This document shows positions 14,519-25,648 of a DNA stretch of 64,000 nt, piece by piece. Numbering within the stretch: position 1 is the first letter of the stretch; every line of letters begins with the position of its first letter. The position numbers and the translations under genes are program-made. Under the pieces are notes generated by a model. That model saw only the letters and a program-made list of their open reading frames with translations, ran no database searches and was not told the DNA's origin. The DNA is from Acidimicrobiia bacterium. Lineage in GTDB: Bacteria; Actinomycetota; Acidimicrobiia; Acidimicrobiales; Bin134. Where the stretch lies: assembly GCA_022822905.1 (NCBI GenBank), contig JAJDYE010000029.1:1-64000 (forward strand), read 5' to 3'.

Positions 14519-17094
14519 CAGCCGCCAATGCCGGCGGCGGCTCGCACTTGGTCGAGGGCTTCTGCCAGCCGCGACGGATCCCGGCCGCCGGCGATGGCCA
14601 ACTTGGCGTCTCGGCCTCCGCCACCGCCGATGGTGGCAGCCGCTTCGGCGATCAACTCGCCCGCGTTCAGGTCGCAGTCGGCGGCCACCGCGGCAACCAG
14701 GGCCGCCCCGCCTCCCTCGGGAGCGGCCCCGAGGACGACGGCATTCACGCCGGGGCGATCTCGGGTGGCAATGGCGAGGTCGCGCAACTGCCCTCGGTCC
14801 AACCCATCGACTGCGGCCACAACCACCCCGTCGACGGCCTCCTGGGCCAAATCCCCCGACTGATCAGACGATGCCGCCTTGCGCAGCTCGGCCAGATCGG
14901 CTCGGAGGCTCTTGATCTCGGCCATGCGCTTGTCGGCCCCCGCCAACAGCTGATCGATGGGCACGCCCAAGCGCTCAGCCGCCTGGGCCAACACCTGTTC
15001 CCGCTCGGTGAGCATTTCGACTGGGCGGGTGCCGCTCACCGCCTCGATGCGGCGGATATTGGCCCCGATCGAGCCCTCAGAGATGATCTTGACCGGACCG
15101 ATATCGCCCAAAGCCCGCACATGGGTGCCTCCGCACAGCTCGATGGAGTGCGGCCCGGCCTCGAGCACCCGCACCCGGTCGCCGTACTTGTCGCCGAAAA
15201 AGGCGATGGCTCCGGCCTCGGTGGCCTCGGCCATCGACGTCTCATAGTTGCGGGTGGCGGGATTGTCCAGGATGTCGGCGTTGGCCAGCCGCTCGATCTC
15301 GGCAATCTGCTCGTGCGTCAGTGCCTCAAAGTGGGTGAAGTCGAAGCGCAGCCGGTCATCGGCCACCAGCGAGCCCTGCTGCTTGACGTGGTCGCCCAAG
15401 GTCTCCTTCAACGCCCAGTGCAGAAGGTGGGTCGCCGTGTGGTTGCGCCGAATGGCGGCCCGGCGGTCGGCGTCGATAGCTGCTATCACCGTCTGTCCGA
15501 CGGTGATCTGACCGTCGATGGCCGTCACATGGTGCAGATGGAGATCGGGCACCGCATAGGTGGTGTCGGACACCTCGGCTCGCCCGGTGGGTGAGGTGAT
15601 GGTGCCGGTGTCGCCTACTTGGCCACCGGCCTCGGCATAGAACGGAGTTCGGTCCAAGACAATGCCATCGTCGGTAACGGCCAATACCACCGCTTCGGTG
15701 GTGTCGAAGTCCCGGCCGATGAACTCGGTGGGACCGTGTTCGGCCACCAGCGCGGCATAGGACGAAACGTCGGCCGCGGTGGCGTGCCGGGCGTCGAAGT
15801 CCTCGCGGGCTCGGGAGCGCTGGCCCTCCATGTGCTGGTCGAAACCAGCCCGGTCTACTGCCACTCCCCGCTCCCGGGCTGTCTCCTCGGTGACCTCGAC
15901 CGGGAAGCCGTAGGTGTCGTGCAAGAGAAAGGCCAGGTCGCCGGGCAAAGCCTCGTCTTCGCCCAGGCGGTCGATGGCGTCGTCCAAGATCTGGGATCCC
16001 TGCGCGAGAGTGGCCCGGAAGCCCTCCTCTTCGCGGGCAACCACGTCTCGAATGAAGCTGTGGTTGGCCGCGATGTCGGGATAGTCCGGGCCCATGATGT
16101 CGACCACTTTGTCGACCAGCATGGGGGTGACCACTTCGGTGACCCCGAGCATGTAGGCCCGGCGGATGGCGCGGCGCATGATGCGGCGCAGCACGTAGCC
16201 CCGATCCTCGTTGGAAGGGAACACTCCATCGGAGATGAGGAAGGTCATGGTGCGGGCGTGCTCGGCCAGTATCCGCAGGGTGACGTCGCTGTGCTCGGCC
16301 GCACCGAGCTTCACGCCGGTCACCGCGGAGGCTTCGCCCACCAATTCGGCCATCTCGTCGATGTCGAATACCGACTCCACCCCCTGGATCAGGGTGAGAA
16401 TCCGCTCCAGGCCGGCCCCGGTGTCGATGCTGGGCTTGGGCAGGGGAACCTGGCCGTCGGGACGCTGGTCGAACTGCATGAACACCAGGTTCCAGAACTC
16501 CAGGAACCGCTCGTCCCCGCCGTGAGCCGGGCCGCCGTCGGGGCCGAACTCCGGCCCCTTGTCGAAGAAGATCTCCGAGCAGGGGCCGCACGGGCCGGTG
16601 TCGGCCATGCGCCAGTAATTGTCCTCGTCCATCCGCTGGATTCGGTCGGGGGACACCCCGGCCACGTCCCGCCAGATCTCCGCGGCCTCATCGTCGCTGA
16701 GGTGGACGGTGATCCACAGCCGGTCGGGGTCGAAGCCCAGACCCTCGGTGACGAACTCCCAGGCCCAGTCGATGGCCTCGGTTTTGAAGTAGTCGCCGAA
16801 GCTGAAATTGCCCAGCATCTCGAAGAAGGTGAGATGGCGGCGGGTGCGGCCGATCTCGTCGAGGTCGTTGTGCTTGCCGCCGGCCCGCACGCACTTCTGG
16901 ACGGTGACGGCCCGGGGATGGGGGGACGCCTCCTCGCCGAGGAAGTAGGGCTTGAACGGCACCATCCCGGCCACGGTGAACAACACCGTGGGATCGCGGG
17001 GAATGAGGCTGGCCGACGGCAGCACGGCGTGGCCCCGCTCGCCGAAGAAGGAGGTGAATGCGTTGCGGATCTCCTGAGCTCGCTTGGGGGTCAA
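14518..17094 (-). CDS. alaS: Alanyl-tRNA synthetase
   Basis: 858 residues. Class II catalytic core at the N-terminus (RNAFTSFFGERGH, FFEMLGNFSFGDYFKTEAI, DTGAGLERILTLIQG). The editing domain has HTATHLLHWAL and the CGGTHVRALGDIG zinc motif, which hydrolyses mischarged Ser/Gly. The C-terminal Gly-rich DHHA1 domain ends GGGGGRDAKLA. Aminoacylates tRNA-Ala in the cytoplasm. Full length, no anomaly. It follows a small membrane-protein gene and precedes ruvX. Confidence 0.97.
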   Translation of the reverse strand: MTPKRAQEIRNAFTSFFGERGHAVLPSASLIPRDPTVLFTVAGMVPFKPYFLGEEASPHPRAVTVQKCVRAGGKHNDLDEIGRTRRHLTFFEMLGNFSFGDYFKTEAIDWAWEFVTEGLGFDPDRLWITVHLSDDEAAEIWRDVAGVSPDRIQRMDEDNYWRMADTGPCGPCSEIFFDKGPEFGPDGGPAHGGDERFLEFWNLVFMQFDQRPDGQVPLPKPSIDTGAGLERILTLIQGVESVFDIDEMAELVGEASAVTGVKLGAAEHSDVTLRILAEHARTMTFLISDGVFPSNEDRGYVLRRIMRRAIRRAYMLGVTEVVTPMLVDKVVDIMGPDYPDIAANHSFIRDVVAREEEGFRATLAQGSQILDDAIDRLGEDEALPGDLAFLLHDTYGFPVEVTEETARERGVAVDRAGFDQHMEGQRSRAREDFDARHATAADVSSYAALVAEHGPTEFIGRDFDTTEAVVLAVTDDGIVLDRTPFYAEAGGQVGDTGTITSPTGRAEVSDTTYAVPDLHLHHVTAIDGQITVGQTVIAAIDADRRAAIRRNHTATHLLHWALKETLGDHVKQQGSLVADDRLRFDFTHFEALTHEQIAEIERLANADILDNPATRNYETSMAEATEAGAIAFFGDKYGDRVRVLEAGPHSIELCGGTHVRALGDIGPVKIISEGSIGANIRRIEAVSGTRPVEMLTEREQVLAQAAERLGVPIDQLLAGADKRMAEIKSLRADLAELRKAASSDQSGDLAQEAVDGVVVAAVDGLDRGQLRDLAIATRDRPGVNAVVLGAAPEGGGAALVAAVAADCDLNAGELIAEAAATIGGGGGRDAKLAIAGGRDPSRLAEALDQVRAAAGIGG

Positions 17095-17103
17095 GGCGCC
17101 GTC

Positions 17104-17352
17104 CTATCGACCCGGCGGATCGTCGAGGGCCCGACGGGCGATCTCGGCCCGATAGCGCCGAACGGCGGCAGTCCCCTCGGCCAAGGCGGCCCGGGCTTCG
17201 GAGGCAGCCGCCTTGACGCGGGCGCTGGCACCAGAACTCGGCCTGATGGGAACCGCTCGCTGGGCGGCCTGGCGCAGCTTGCGGCGCACATACGACGCTC
17301 CGGCCGCGCCGGCACCAGCCCCGGCGGCAAACCACACGAGTCGCTTGGGCAT
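17104..17352 (-). CDS. Small single-helix protein between rarA and alaS
   Basis: 82 residues. [25 protein letters not shown] suggests one N-terminal Gly/Ala-rich membrane helix followed by a positively charged helical tail (VKAAASEARAALAEGTAAVRRYR). Its ATG shares a base with the rarA stop at 17352, and it ends 10 bp before alaS. A short protein of this kind in this place is common in Actinobacteria; the function is unknown. Confidence 0.7.
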   Translation of the reverse strand: MPKRLVWFAAGAGAGAAGASYVRRKLRQAAQRAVPIRPSSGASARVKAAASEARAALAEGTAAVRRYRAEIARRALDDPPGR

Positions 17353-18674
17353 CAGCTCTCCTCGCTGTCGTTGGTGTCTGTTTTCCGATCCATCATTCTC
17401 CGGCCAATCTCCCTTTCGGCACCGTGTTGTGAGGGATGGTAATAGCGCTGATCCTCAAAGCGATCGGGGCGATATTGCTGGCTCACCCAGCCCTGGGGAT
17501 CATCATGAGGATACACGTAGCCTGCGCCATGCCCTAGGCCGGCCGCCCCCGGGTAATGGGCGTCTCGGAGGTGGGACGGCACCTCACCGCTGCCGTCGCC
17601 GGCGTCGGCCCGGGCCCTTCCCAACGCAGTGGTCACCGTGTTCGACTTGGGGGCGGTGGCCAGATACACCACCGCGTGGGCCAGATTGAGCTGCGCTTCG
17701 GGCAGGCCGACGTACTCCACCGCTCGGGCGGCGGCGTCGGCCACCACCAAAGCCTGGGAGTCGGCCATGCCGATGTCCTCGGAGGCCAGAATCACCATCC
17801 GGCGGGCAATGAACCGGGGATCCTCCCCCGCCTCCAGCATTCGTGAAAGCCAGTACAGCCCGGCGTCGGGGTCGGATCCCCGCAGGCTCTTGATGAACGC
17901 GCTGATGATGTCGTAGTGCTCGTCGCGGCCATAGCGGACCGCGCTGGCCCCCAGGGCGTTTTCGGCGTCGGACAGGGTGACGCGGGGAGGATCGTTGTCC
18001 TGGGCTGACGCCAGGGCCACGGCCACCTCCAGGCTGGTCAGGGCCTGGCGGCCGTCTCCCGCGGCCTGGATCGACAGGTGATCCAAGGCATCGTCGTCGG
18101 CTTCTGCGCCCTCAGCCGCCAGCCCCCGGCGCAGCAGTTCGTCCAGCGCATCGCCGTCGAGGGGCTCGAGGCGGAAGAGGGTGGAGCGGGACCGCAGCGG
18201 CGGGTTCACCTCGAAGTACGGGTTCTCGGTGGTAGCCCCGATCAAGGTGATGAGCCCAGACTCCACTGCGGGCAGCAAGGCGTCCTGCTGGGCCCGGTTG
18301 AACCTGTGCACCTCGTCGAGGAACAGGATTGTGCCCTGATCGTGCTGGCCGAGGCGGTCGCGGGCCGAGGCGATCACTTCCCGCACATCCTTGACGGTGG
18401 CCGTCACCGCGGATAGCTGGATGTAGGCCCGAGCGGTGGTACCGGCCACCAGCCGGGCGATAGTGGTTTTGCCGGTGCCCGGAGGCCCCCACAAGATGGC
18501 CGACGACAAGCGGTCCGACTCGATGAGCCGGCGAAGCGGCTTGCCCCGGCCGAGCAGGTGTTCCTGGCCGACCAACTCGTCCAGGCTCCGGGGTCGGAGC
18601 CGATCGGCCAGGGGCGCAGTTTTGGACAGGCGCTCAGCCGCGGCGGCGGCAAACAGATCGTCGCTCATCGCCAT
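17352..18674 (-). CDS. rarA: Replication-associated recombination protein RarA/MgsA (AAA+)
   Basis: 440 residues. Walker [14 protein letters not shown], Walker [18 protein letters not shown], sensor 1 [12 protein letters not shown] and the RarA-specific C-domain ([40 protein letters not shown]). Clamp-loader-like ATPase acting at stalled forks. The start is either MAMSDDLF (18674) or MSDDLF (18668). The C-terminal 20 residues are polar and not conserved. Confidence 0.94.
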   Translation of the reverse strand: MAMSDDLFAAAAAERLSKTAPLADRLRPRSLDELVGQEHLLGRGKPLRRLIESDRLSSAILWGPPGTGKTTIARLVAGTTARAYIQLSAVTATVKDVREVIASARDRLGQHDQGTILFLDEVHRFNRAQQDALLPAVESGLITLIGATTENPYFEVNPPLRSRSTLFRLEPLDGDALDELLRRGLAAEGAEADDDALDHLSIQAAGDGRQALTSLEVAVALASAQDNDPPRVTLSDAENALGASAVRYGRDEHYDIISAFIKSLRGSDPDAGLYWLSRMLEAGEDPRFIARRMVILASEDIGMADSQALVVADAAARAVEYVGLPEAQLNLAHAVVYLATAPKSNTVTTALGRARADAGDGSGEVPSHLRDAHYPGAAGLGHGAGYVYPHDDPQGWVSQQYRPDRFEDQRYYHPSQHGAEREIGRRMMDRKTDTNDSEES

Positions 18675-18701
18675 CCGGCCCGGCTGTGGCGCTCCATTTG
18701 C

Positions 18702-20441
18702 CTACCCGGCAGCGGCGGGGGGCGGAAGCACGCGCAAGCCGAGCTCGTCGAGGTGACGGTCGGCAATCGGGGTGGGCGAGTTGGACAGCGGGTCGGCGCC
18801 CGACTGGGTCTTGGGGAAGGCGATCACTTCTCGAATGTTCTCTTCTCCGGCCAGGATGGCCACCAACCGGTCGATCCCGAAAGCGAACCCGGCGTGGGGC
18901 GGGGCACCGTAGCGGAAGGCGTCGAGAAGAAAGCCGAATCGGGTCTCGGCCTCGTCGTCGCTGATGCCAAGGGCCCGGAACACCGCCCGCTGGATGTCGG
19001 GGCGGTGGATCCGAACGCTGCCCGAACCCAGCTCCCAGCCGTTGAGCACCAAGTCGTAGGCCTGGGAGCGCACCCCCAACAGATCCTCGCCCGAACCGTC
19101 CAACAGGCCCACATCATCAGGATGGGGCATGGTGAACGGGTGGTGGGCGGCAATGGGCCGGCCCTGGTCATCGATGGACTCGAACAGCGGGAACTCGGTG
19201 ACCCACACGAAGTGCAGACCTCCCTCGGTGACGGGCGGTCGGCCCAGCTCCAGCCGAAGCAAGCCGAGGATGTCGCGCACCTTTGAACGGCGGTCGGCGA
19301 TCAACAACAGCAGATCTCCGGGCTCCGCCCCCATGGCCGGACCGAGTGCGGCCTGCTCCTGCTCGGACATGAACTTGGTCAACGCGCCGTCCAGAGTGCC
19401 GTCGTCGCCCACCCGGAACCAGGCCAGGCCCTTGGCTCCCCACTCCTGGCACTTTCGGGTCAACTCGTCGATGGCGTTGCGGCCCAGGCTCTCGCTTCCT
19501 CCCTTGTGGTTGATGCCCTTGACGCACTCCACCTGGAAGACCTTGGCCTCGGTGCCCTCGAACAGCCCGGTCAGCTCGATTAGCTCCATGCCGAAGCGCA
19601 CGTCGGGCTTGTCGGAGCCGAACCGCTCCATGGCATCGGTCCAGGTCATGAAGATGGGTTCGTCGGGACGGGTGCCGGTGACCGCCTCCACCGCGGCGGC
19701 AACTGCCTCGGTGATGAAGGCCATCACCTCGTCTTGGCCCGCGAAGCTGGCCTCGGCGTCGAGCTGCATGAACTCGAACTGTCGGTCGGCTCGGAGATCC
19801 TCATCGCGCAGGCAGCGGGCGATCTGGTAGTAGCGGTCGAGTCCCCCCACCATGCAGAGCTGCTTGAAGATCTGGGGCGACTGGGGTAGGGCGTAGAAGC
19901 GCCCGGGGTGCAGACGGGACGGCACGACGAAGTCGCGGGCCCCCTCGGGGGTGGAGGCCACCAGCATGGGAGTCTCGACCTCAGTAAAGCGCTGCGCCTC
20001 CATCGAGCGGCGGATGGCGCTGTTGACCTTCGCCCGAAGCGCCAGGTTGCGCTGGAGGCGCTCTCCCCGCAGGTCGACGTAGCGGTAGCGCAGGCGCACG
20101 TTCTCGTCCACCTCAGTGCGGGAGTGCAACGGGAACGGCGGGGGCTCGGCGGCCGACAGAACATCTACCTGACAGTCGCCGATTTCCACCTCGCCAGTGT
20201 CCAGCTTGGGGTTGACGGTGCCCTCGGGCCGAGGCCGCACCGTGCCGCTGATGCGGACCACATATTCCGAGCGCAGGTCATGGCGCTCGTCCACCACGCA
20301 CTGGATCACCCCGGTGCGGTCCCGCAGGTCGATGAACGCCAGATTCTCGCCGTGCTCCCGGCGACGGTCCACCCAGCCGCACACCGATACCTCTCGGCCA
20401 ATGTCGTCGGCGCGCAATTCGCCGCAATAGTCAGTTCGCAT
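18702..20441 (-). CDS. aspS: Aspartyl-tRNA synthetase
   Basis: 579 residues from ATG 20441 ([18 protein letters not shown]). OB-fold anticodon domain, class II core with [31 protein letters not shown] (motif 2), a bacterial-type GAD insertion and motif 3 [19 protein letters not shown]. Charges tRNA-Asp. The window does not show whether it is discriminating. The longer in-frame extension to 20597 overlaps hisS and is rejected. Spaced 10 bp after hisS. Confidence 0.96.
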   Translation of the reverse strand: MRTDYCGELRADDIGREVSVCGWVDRRREHGENLAFIDLRDRTGVIQCVVDERHDLRSEYVVRISGTVRPRPEGTVNPKLDTGEVEIGDCQVDVLSAAEPPPFPLHSRTEVDENVRLRYRYVDLRGERLQRNLALRAKVNSAIRRSMEAQRFTEVETPMLVASTPEGARDFVVPSRLHPGRFYALPQSPQIFKQLCMVGGLDRYYQIARCLRDEDLRADRQFEFMQLDAEASFAGQDEVMAFITEAVAAAVEAVTGTRPDEPIFMTWTDAMERFGSDKPDVRFGMELIELTGLFEGTEAKVFQVECVKGINHKGGSESLGRNAIDELTRKCQEWGAKGLAWFRVGDDGTLDGALTKFMSEQEQAALGPAMGAEPGDLLLLIADRRSKVRDILGLLRLELGRPPVTEGGLHFVWVTEFPLFESIDDQGRPIAAHHPFTMPHPDDVGLLDGSGEDLLGVRSQAYDLVLNGWELGSGSVRIHRPDIQRAVFRALGISDDEAETRFGFLLDAFRYGAPPHAGFAFGIDRLVAILAGEENIREVIAFPKTQSGADPLSNSPTPIADRHLDELGLRVLPPPAAAG

Positions 20442-20451
20442 CGCGGCTATT

Positions 20452-21714
20452 TCACCCCTTCGCCAACCTCTGAGCCACCTCAGGCACGACATCGGCCCGG
20501 CGAAGTGCGAACTGACCGCCTCCCGAGCGGAGGTCGCGCAGCGTAACCGTGCCCGCTGCCACCTCGTCCTCGCCCACCAGGAGGGCCAGCCGGGCACCTG
20601 ACCGATCGGCCACCTTCATTTGAGCTTTCATCGATCGGGCGTCGAACGACCGGTCCGCCGAGATGCCGTTTCGGCGCAGCTCAAAGGTGAGGTCGCGCCC
20701 GGCGTCGCCGCCGGTCACGTCCACCACGAACACATCCACTGCCCCGGAGGCCTCCGCGAGAGCGTCCTCGGCGTCGGCCGCAAGCAGAATGCGCTCGATG
20801 CCCGCGCCGAAACCCACGCCGGGAGCAGGCTTGCCCCCTAATGACTCGGCCAAGCCGTCGTAGCGCCCCCCGCCGCCCACCGCGTTTTGGGCCGAGGTCA
20901 ATGCACCGGCCACAAACTCCCAGGTGGAATGGGTGTAATAGTCCAGACCTCGCACCAGATAGGGATCGATTTCATAATCGACGCCCAAGGCGTTGAGCCC
21001 GGCCTGCACCCGCTCGAAGTGGGTGCCAGCCTCGTCCGACAGGCAGTCGATGATGAACGGGGCGTCGGCCACCGCGGCCATAGTGCGCTCCCGCTTGGAG
21101 TCCAGCACCCGCAGCGGGTGGTCGGTGGCGTTGGTCCGGTCGGCCTCGTCCAAATCGCCCAATCGCTGGCCCAGCCAGGCAGCCAACTCTCCGGCATAGG
21201 CCTGCCGGTCGCCGGGGCTGCCCATTGAGTTGAGCCGCAGCGACAGTTGGCTCAATCCGAGCGCCCGATAGAAGTCATGTTGGAGGGCGATGACCTCCAC
21301 ATCGAGGTCGGGATCGGCTGAGCCGATGGCCTCCGCCCCCACCTGGTGGTGCTGGCGGAACCGGCCCGCCTGGGGCTCCTCGTAGCGGAAGCAGGGGGTG
21401 AGGTACCACACCTTCCAGGGGACAGTGGGCCGGTGCTGGTTGAACGCTCGAACCACTGAGGCGGTACCTTCCGGGCGCAGGGCCATATGGCGGTCGCCCT
21501 TGTCGAAGAAGTCGTACATCTCCTTGCGGACCACCTCGGTGCCCTCGCCCAAGCGCTGGAACACCCCGATGTCCTCGAACATGGGGTTCTGCACCAGCCC
21601 ATAGCCAGCCCGTCCGAACACATCGGCGAATACGGCAACCAGCGCCTGCCAGCGATCCGACTCAGGCGGCAGGATGTCGCGAGTCCCCTTGGGCGCTTGA
21701 AACACTTCGGGCAC
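20452..21714 (-). CDS. hisS: Histidyl-tRNA synthetase
   Basis: 420 residues. Class II motifs: VFQAPKGTRDILPPES, RPEGTASVVRAF, FRYEEPQAGRFRQHHQVGAE, the histidine-binding LVRGLDYYTHSTWEF and GGGGRYDGL with PGVGFGAGIERILL. C-terminal anticodon-binding domain. Charges tRNA-His. Follows rel by about 40 bp. Confidence 0.96.
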   Translation of the reverse strand: MPEVFQAPKGTRDILPPESDRWQALVAVFADVFGRAGYGLVQNPMFEDIGVFQRLGEGTEVVRKEMYDFFDKGDRHMALRPEGTASVVRAFNQHRPTVPWKVWYLTPCFRYEEPQAGRFRQHHQVGAEAIGSADPDLDVEVIALQHDFYRALGLSQLSLRLNSMGSPGDRQAYAGELAAWLGQRLGDLDEADRTNATDHPLRVLDSKRERTMAAVADAPFIIDCLSDEAGTHFERVQAGLNALGVDYEIDPYLVRGLDYYTHSTWEFVAGALTSAQNAVGGGGRYDGLAESLGGKPAPGVGFGAGIERILLAADAEDALAEASGAVDVFVVDVTGGDAGRDLTFELRRNGISADRSFDARSMKAQMKVADRSGARLALLVGEDEVAAGTVTLRDLRSGGGQFALRRADVVPEVAQRLAKG

Positions 21715-21754
21715 GACTACGAGCCCTCGGGGGTTTGGAACGACTCGGCCACGA

Positions 21755-23968
21755 TTATGAGCCGGTGGCGGTGGGGAGGACTCGGTAGGCGTTGTAGACC
21801 GACTCGATGCCCCGGATGGTGCGCAGGAGGGCGTCGAGGTGGGTGCCGTCGATCAGCTCGAAGTCGAACCGCATGATGGAGATGTGGTCAGCACCGGTGC
21901 GGGTCTCACAAGCCAGGATGTTGACCGATCCGGTGGACAGGGCATTGGCCACATCCCGCAGCAGGCGGGTTCGGTCGAACGCCTTGACCTCGATGGTCAC
22001 GCAGTAAGCGCCGGTGCGCTCGGTGCTCCAATCCACGTCGATGAGCCGATCACCCTGCTCGAACGAGAGCGAAACCGCGTTGGAACACTCGGCACGATGC
22101 ACTGACACCCCTCGGCCCCGGGTAACGAAGCCGATGATCTCGTCGGGGGGAACCGGTTTGCAGCAGCGGGCCAGATTGACCAGCACATCGTCGAGGCCCT
22201 CAACCTCCACCGGCTGATCGGTGCGCCGGGGCAACACCGCCGGCGGTGGGACAGCGGCCAGGTCATCGTCCAGCTCCTCTTCCGCCGCGGGCTCCACCCT
22301 CATTCCGGCCACCCGCTCGGCCACCGCCTTGGCCGACACATGGCGCTCCCCCACCGCGGCGAACAAGGTGTCGAGATCGCGGTAGTTCATGTCGGTGGCC
22401 GCGTGCAGCAGCTCTTCGCCCGACAGGATCTTCGCCACCGGCAGGCGCTCTCGGCGCAGGGCAGCGGCCACCGCGTCGCGGCCGGCCTTGACGGCATCCT
22501 CCCGCCGGGCTTGGGCGAACCACTGGCGGATCTTGTTGCGGGCCCGATGGGAGGCCACCAGTCCGAGCCAGTCGCGCGACGGCCCCTTGTCGGCCACCTT
22601 GGAGGTGAAGATCTCCACCATGTCGCCGGGTCGCAGCTCGCGGTCCAGCGGCACGAGCTGGCCGTTGACCCGGGCCCCGATACAGGCATGGCCCACCTCG
22701 GTGTGGATGGAGTAGGCGAAGTCGATGGGAATCGCCCCCATCGGCAGCGACACCACATCGCCCTTGGGGGTGAACACCTGGACCTCGTCGTGGTCGAGGT
22801 CGGTCTTGAGATTGCTCAAGAACTCGACTGCGTCAGATGTCTCCTGCTGCCAGTCGATGATCCGGCCCAACCAGGCCAGATCATCGATCATCGCGCCCTC
22901 CTTGTAGCTGTAGTGGGCGGCCACCCCCTGTTCGGCTCGGGCGTGCATCTCGTTGGTGCGAAGCTGGACTTCCAGAGACTTGCCCCCCGGACCGACCACA
23001 GTGGTGTGCAGCGATTGGTAGAGGTTGAACTTGGGCATGGCGATGTAGTCCTTGAACCGCCCCTGCACCGGCTTCCAAGTGGCGTGGATGGACCCCAGGG
23101 CGGCGTAGCAGTCCCGCACCGAGTCGACGATCACCCGCATGCCCACCAAGTCGTAGATCTCGTCGAAGCTGCGATCCTTGGTCATCATCTTCTCGTAGAT
23201 GCTCCACAGGTGTTTGGGGCGGCCGGTGACCTGAGCGGGGATGCCCAGCTCGGCCAAGCGGGCTTCAACGCTGGAGAGAACCTGGGTGAGGTACAGGTCG
23301 CGCTCGGGGGCCCGGGTGGCCACCATGCGATCGATTTCGGCGTAGCGCTTGGGGTGCAGGGCGGCGAACGCCAGGTCTTCGATCTGGAGCTTCAGGTCCT
23401 GCATGCCCAAGCGGTTGGCCAGCGGGGCGTAGATGTCTATCGTCTCCCGGGCCACCCGATGCTGCTTCTCCAGCGGAAGCGCGGCCAGCGTCCGCATGTT
23501 GTGCAGCCGGTCGGACAGCTTCACCACCAGCACCCGCAGATCTTTGGCGATTGCCACCAGCATCTTGCGCATGGAGGCGGCCTGCTCCTCCTCCTGGGTG
23601 TTGAACTTGAGCCGGTCCAACCGGGTGACGCTGTCGACGATCGAGGCCACCTCGCCGCCGAAGTGCTGCTCGACCTCGGCCAAGTCCATAGAGGTGTCCT
23701 CGATGGCGTCGTGCAGCAGGGCGGCGATGACCGAAACGTCGTCCAGCCCCAACTCCACCACAATGTGGGCCACCGCCAGGGGATGGGTCACATAGGGCTC
23801 GCCGGACTTGCGCAACTGCCCGGCGTGGGCCTGCTCAGCGAGGCGATAGGCCGTCTCGATGCGGTCGCCGGTGCCGTTGGGATGGTGTTCGAGATAGGCG
23901 TTGAGCAGCGGGCCCACGTCTTGTCCGGGCTGATCCACCCAGGGCAGTACACGCTCGGTAAGCGTCAC
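21755..23968 (-). CDS. rel: Bifunctional (p)ppGpp synthetase/hydrolase Rel
   Basis: 737 residues from GTG 23968. Intact HD hydrolase domain ([33 protein letters not shown]), synthetase domain ([42 protein letters not shown]), TGS domain ([20 protein letters not shown]), a helical/CC region with a Cys pair ([15 protein letters not shown]) and a C-terminal ACT domain. Both catalytic sites look functional, so it should make and degrade alarmone in response to starved ribosomes. The start overlaps the apt stop (GTGA), as in mycobacterial apt-rel. Confidence 0.96.
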   Translation of the reverse strand: MTLTERVLPWVDQPGQDVGPLLNAYLEHHPNGTGDRIETAYRLAEQAHAGQLRKSGEPYVTHPLAVAHIVVELGLDDVSVIAALLHDAIEDTSMDLAEVEQHFGGEVASIVDSVTRLDRLKFNTQEEEQAASMRKMLVAIAKDLRVLVVKLSDRLHNMRTLAALPLEKQHRVARETIDIYAPLANRLGMQDLKLQIEDLAFAALHPKRYAEIDRMVATRAPERDLYLTQVLSSVEARLAELGIPAQVTGRPKHLWSIYEKMMTKDRSFDEIYDLVGMRVIVDSVRDCYAALGSIHATWKPVQGRFKDYIAMPKFNLYQSLHTTVVGPGGKSLEVQLRTNEMHARAEQGVAAHYSYKEGAMIDDLAWLGRIIDWQQETSDAVEFLSNLKTDLDHDEVQVFTPKGDVVSLPMGAIPIDFAYSIHTEVGHACIGARVNGQLVPLDRELRPGDMVEIFTSKVADKGPSRDWLGLVASHRARNKIRQWFAQARREDAVKAGRDAVAAALRRERLPVAKILSGEELLHAATDMNYRDLDTLFAAVGERHVSAKAVAERVAGMRVEPAAEEELDDDLAAVPPPAVLPRRTDQPVEVEGLDDVLVNLARCCKPVPPDEIIGFVTRGRGVSVHRAECSNAVSLSFEQGDRLIDVDWSTERTGAYCVTIEVKAFDRTRLLRDVANALSTGSVNILACETRTGADHISIMRFDFELIDGTHLDALLRTIRGIESVYNAYRVLPTATGS

Positions 23969-24507
23969 CCGTCACCTCCATAACAGAACAGAGAAATCAC
24001 CGGACAGTTGGCATCTGTCTCTATTTTCTCCCGGCCATCCAGAAAACCCAACTCGATAAGGAAGCCCATCCCGGCCACCTCTGCGCCCCCGGAACTGACG
24101 AGTTCGACGGTGGCGGCCGCCGTGCCCCCCGTGGCCAGGACATCATCCACGATCAACGCCCGTTGACCGGGGGAAAAGGCGTCGTTGTGGGCTTCGAGGG
24201 AAGCAGTGCCGTACTCCAGTTCATAGTCCACCGACCGGGTGAGGTAGGGCAGTTTTCCCGGTTTGCGAACGGGCACAAATCCGAGCCCCAGGCGGTAGGC
24301 CACTGCGGCCCCCAGGATGAACCCCCGGGCCTCAACGCCCACCACTCGATCCGCGGGGGTATTGCTGAATCGGTCTGCCAATTCATCCGCAGCCCAGCGA
24401 AAGGCCTCAGCGTCGTCAAGCAGCGGGGTGATGTCCTTGAACATGATCCCCGGTGAAGGGAAGTCGGGGACGTCCCGAATGAGGCTTTCAGGCCAGCCGG
24501 AATCCAC
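23965..24507 (-). CDS. apt: Adenine phosphoribosyltransferase
   Basis: 180 residues. Type I PRTase with the PRPP-binding loop [21 protein letters not shown]-terminal [21 protein letters not shown] and [18 protein letters not shown]. Salvages adenine to AMP. It overlaps rel by four bases and follows secF. Confidence 0.95.
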   Translation of the reverse strand: MDSGWPESLIRDVPDFPSPGIMFKDITPLLDDAEAFRWAADELADRFSNTPADRVVGVEARGFILGAAVAYRLGLGFVPVRKPGKLPYLTRSVDYELEYGTASLEAHNDAFSPGQRALIVDDVLATGGTAAATVELVSSGGAEVAGMGFLIELGFLDGREKIETDANCPVISLFCYGGDG

Positions 24508-24544
24508 TCCCCCAACCCTACCCGCCTGCTGACGAGCGACTTGC

Positions 24545-25648
24545 TCAGCGCCGCTTGCGCTTTCGGGGGCGGGGTGGGATGGCCGTGCCCGGCTGCGATG
24601 GCCGGCGGGTCGGGCGGTCCGCCAACGGCGCCGGAGCGGGCGATGACGGGCCCACCGCCACTTCCTCCACGTCTTGCACGGCGGCGCCCCGGGACTGGGC
24701 CCGGGCCTCCAAGCGCTCCCGCTGCTCCACGAACTCAGGCTGGCGCTCCTTCATCCAAGCCGCCGCCGGCGCGGCCACGAACAGCGACGAATAGGTGCCC
24801 ACCAGCAAGCCGATGAGCAGGGCCACGGCAAACTCGGCCAAGGTGACCGCGCCCAGCACCAGCGTGCCGATCACCAGCATCGACAGCACCGGCAGCACCG
24901 AGGTAATGGTGGTGTTCACCGACCGCAGCAGCACCGTGTTGAGCGCCGAGTTCATGATCCGGGTGTAGGTGGCCCGCCCCACCAGTGCCGAGCGGCGCTG
25001 GTAGTCGCGGTTCTTGTCGAACACCACCAAGGTGTCGTACAGGGAGTACCCCATGATGGTGAGGAAGGCGATCACCGTGGCCGGAGTCACCTCGAACTGG
25101 AACAGGGCATAGATGCCCACGGTGATGACGATGTCGTGGGCCACCGCCACCAGTGCGGCCAGAGCCATCCGCCACTCCAGCGTCAGCGTGATGTATATGG
25201 CCACCACGATGAAGAACACGATCAGCGCTCGTATGGCCTTGCTGGTGATCTCACTGCCCCACGACGCGCTGATGGAGTTGAAGCTGATGTCGTCGAGGCT
25301 CTGGCCGGTGAGGTTGGCCAGGGCCATAGACACCTCGGCCACGCTGGAGGCATCGGTGGCGTCCAACTCGGCCCGCACTCGAAGCACGTCGCCGCCCACA
25401 AACTGGATCTTGGCGTCGGCCTGGCCCACACCCCTCAGGGCGTCGCGGACATCGGCAGTGGACACATCGGGTGCGGAGGCCTCCCATACCGTGCCGCCCT
25501 CGAACTCGATGCCCAGATTTACCCCCCGCACCAACAGGGCTATGGCGCTGATGAGAATCAGAGCGGCGGACACTTTCAGGGTGGTCTTCCACAACACGGG
25601 GAAGTCCACCTGGGTCTGGTTGCGCCACAGGCGCTGGAGGCGGCTCAT
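24545..25648 (-). CDS. secF: Protein translocase subunit SecF
   Basis: 367 residues. Six helices with the family motifs [11 protein letters not shown] (first periplasmic loop) and [23 protein letters not shown], then [15 protein letters not shown] disordered Pro/Arg-rich cytosolic tail of about 60 residues ends PRPRKRKRR. With SecD it pulls exported proteins through SecYEG using the proton gradient. ATG 25648 overlaps the secD stop. Confidence 0.95.
   Translation of the reverse strand: MSRLQRLWRNQTQVDFPVLWKTTLKVSAALILISAIALLVRGVNLGIEFEGGTVWEASAPDVSTADVRDALRGVGQADAKIQFVGGDVLRVRAELDATDASSVAEVSMALANLTGQSLDDISFNSISASWGSEITSKAIRALIVFFIVVAIYITLTLEWRMALAALVAVAHDIVITVGIYALFQFEVTPATVIAFLTIMGYSLYDTLVVFDKNRDYQRRSALVGRATYTRIMNSALNTVLLRSVNTTITSVLPVLSMLVIGTLVLGAVTLAEFAVALLIGLLVGTYSSLFVAAPAAAWMKERQPEFVEQRERLEARAQSRGAAVQDVEEVAVGPSSPAPAPLADRPTRRPSQPGTAIPPRPRKRKRR

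Noticed and set aside
16211..17442. Long plus-strand ORFs opposite alaS and rarA
   Set aside because: Shadow frames of strongly conserved minus-strand synthetase and AAA+ genes.
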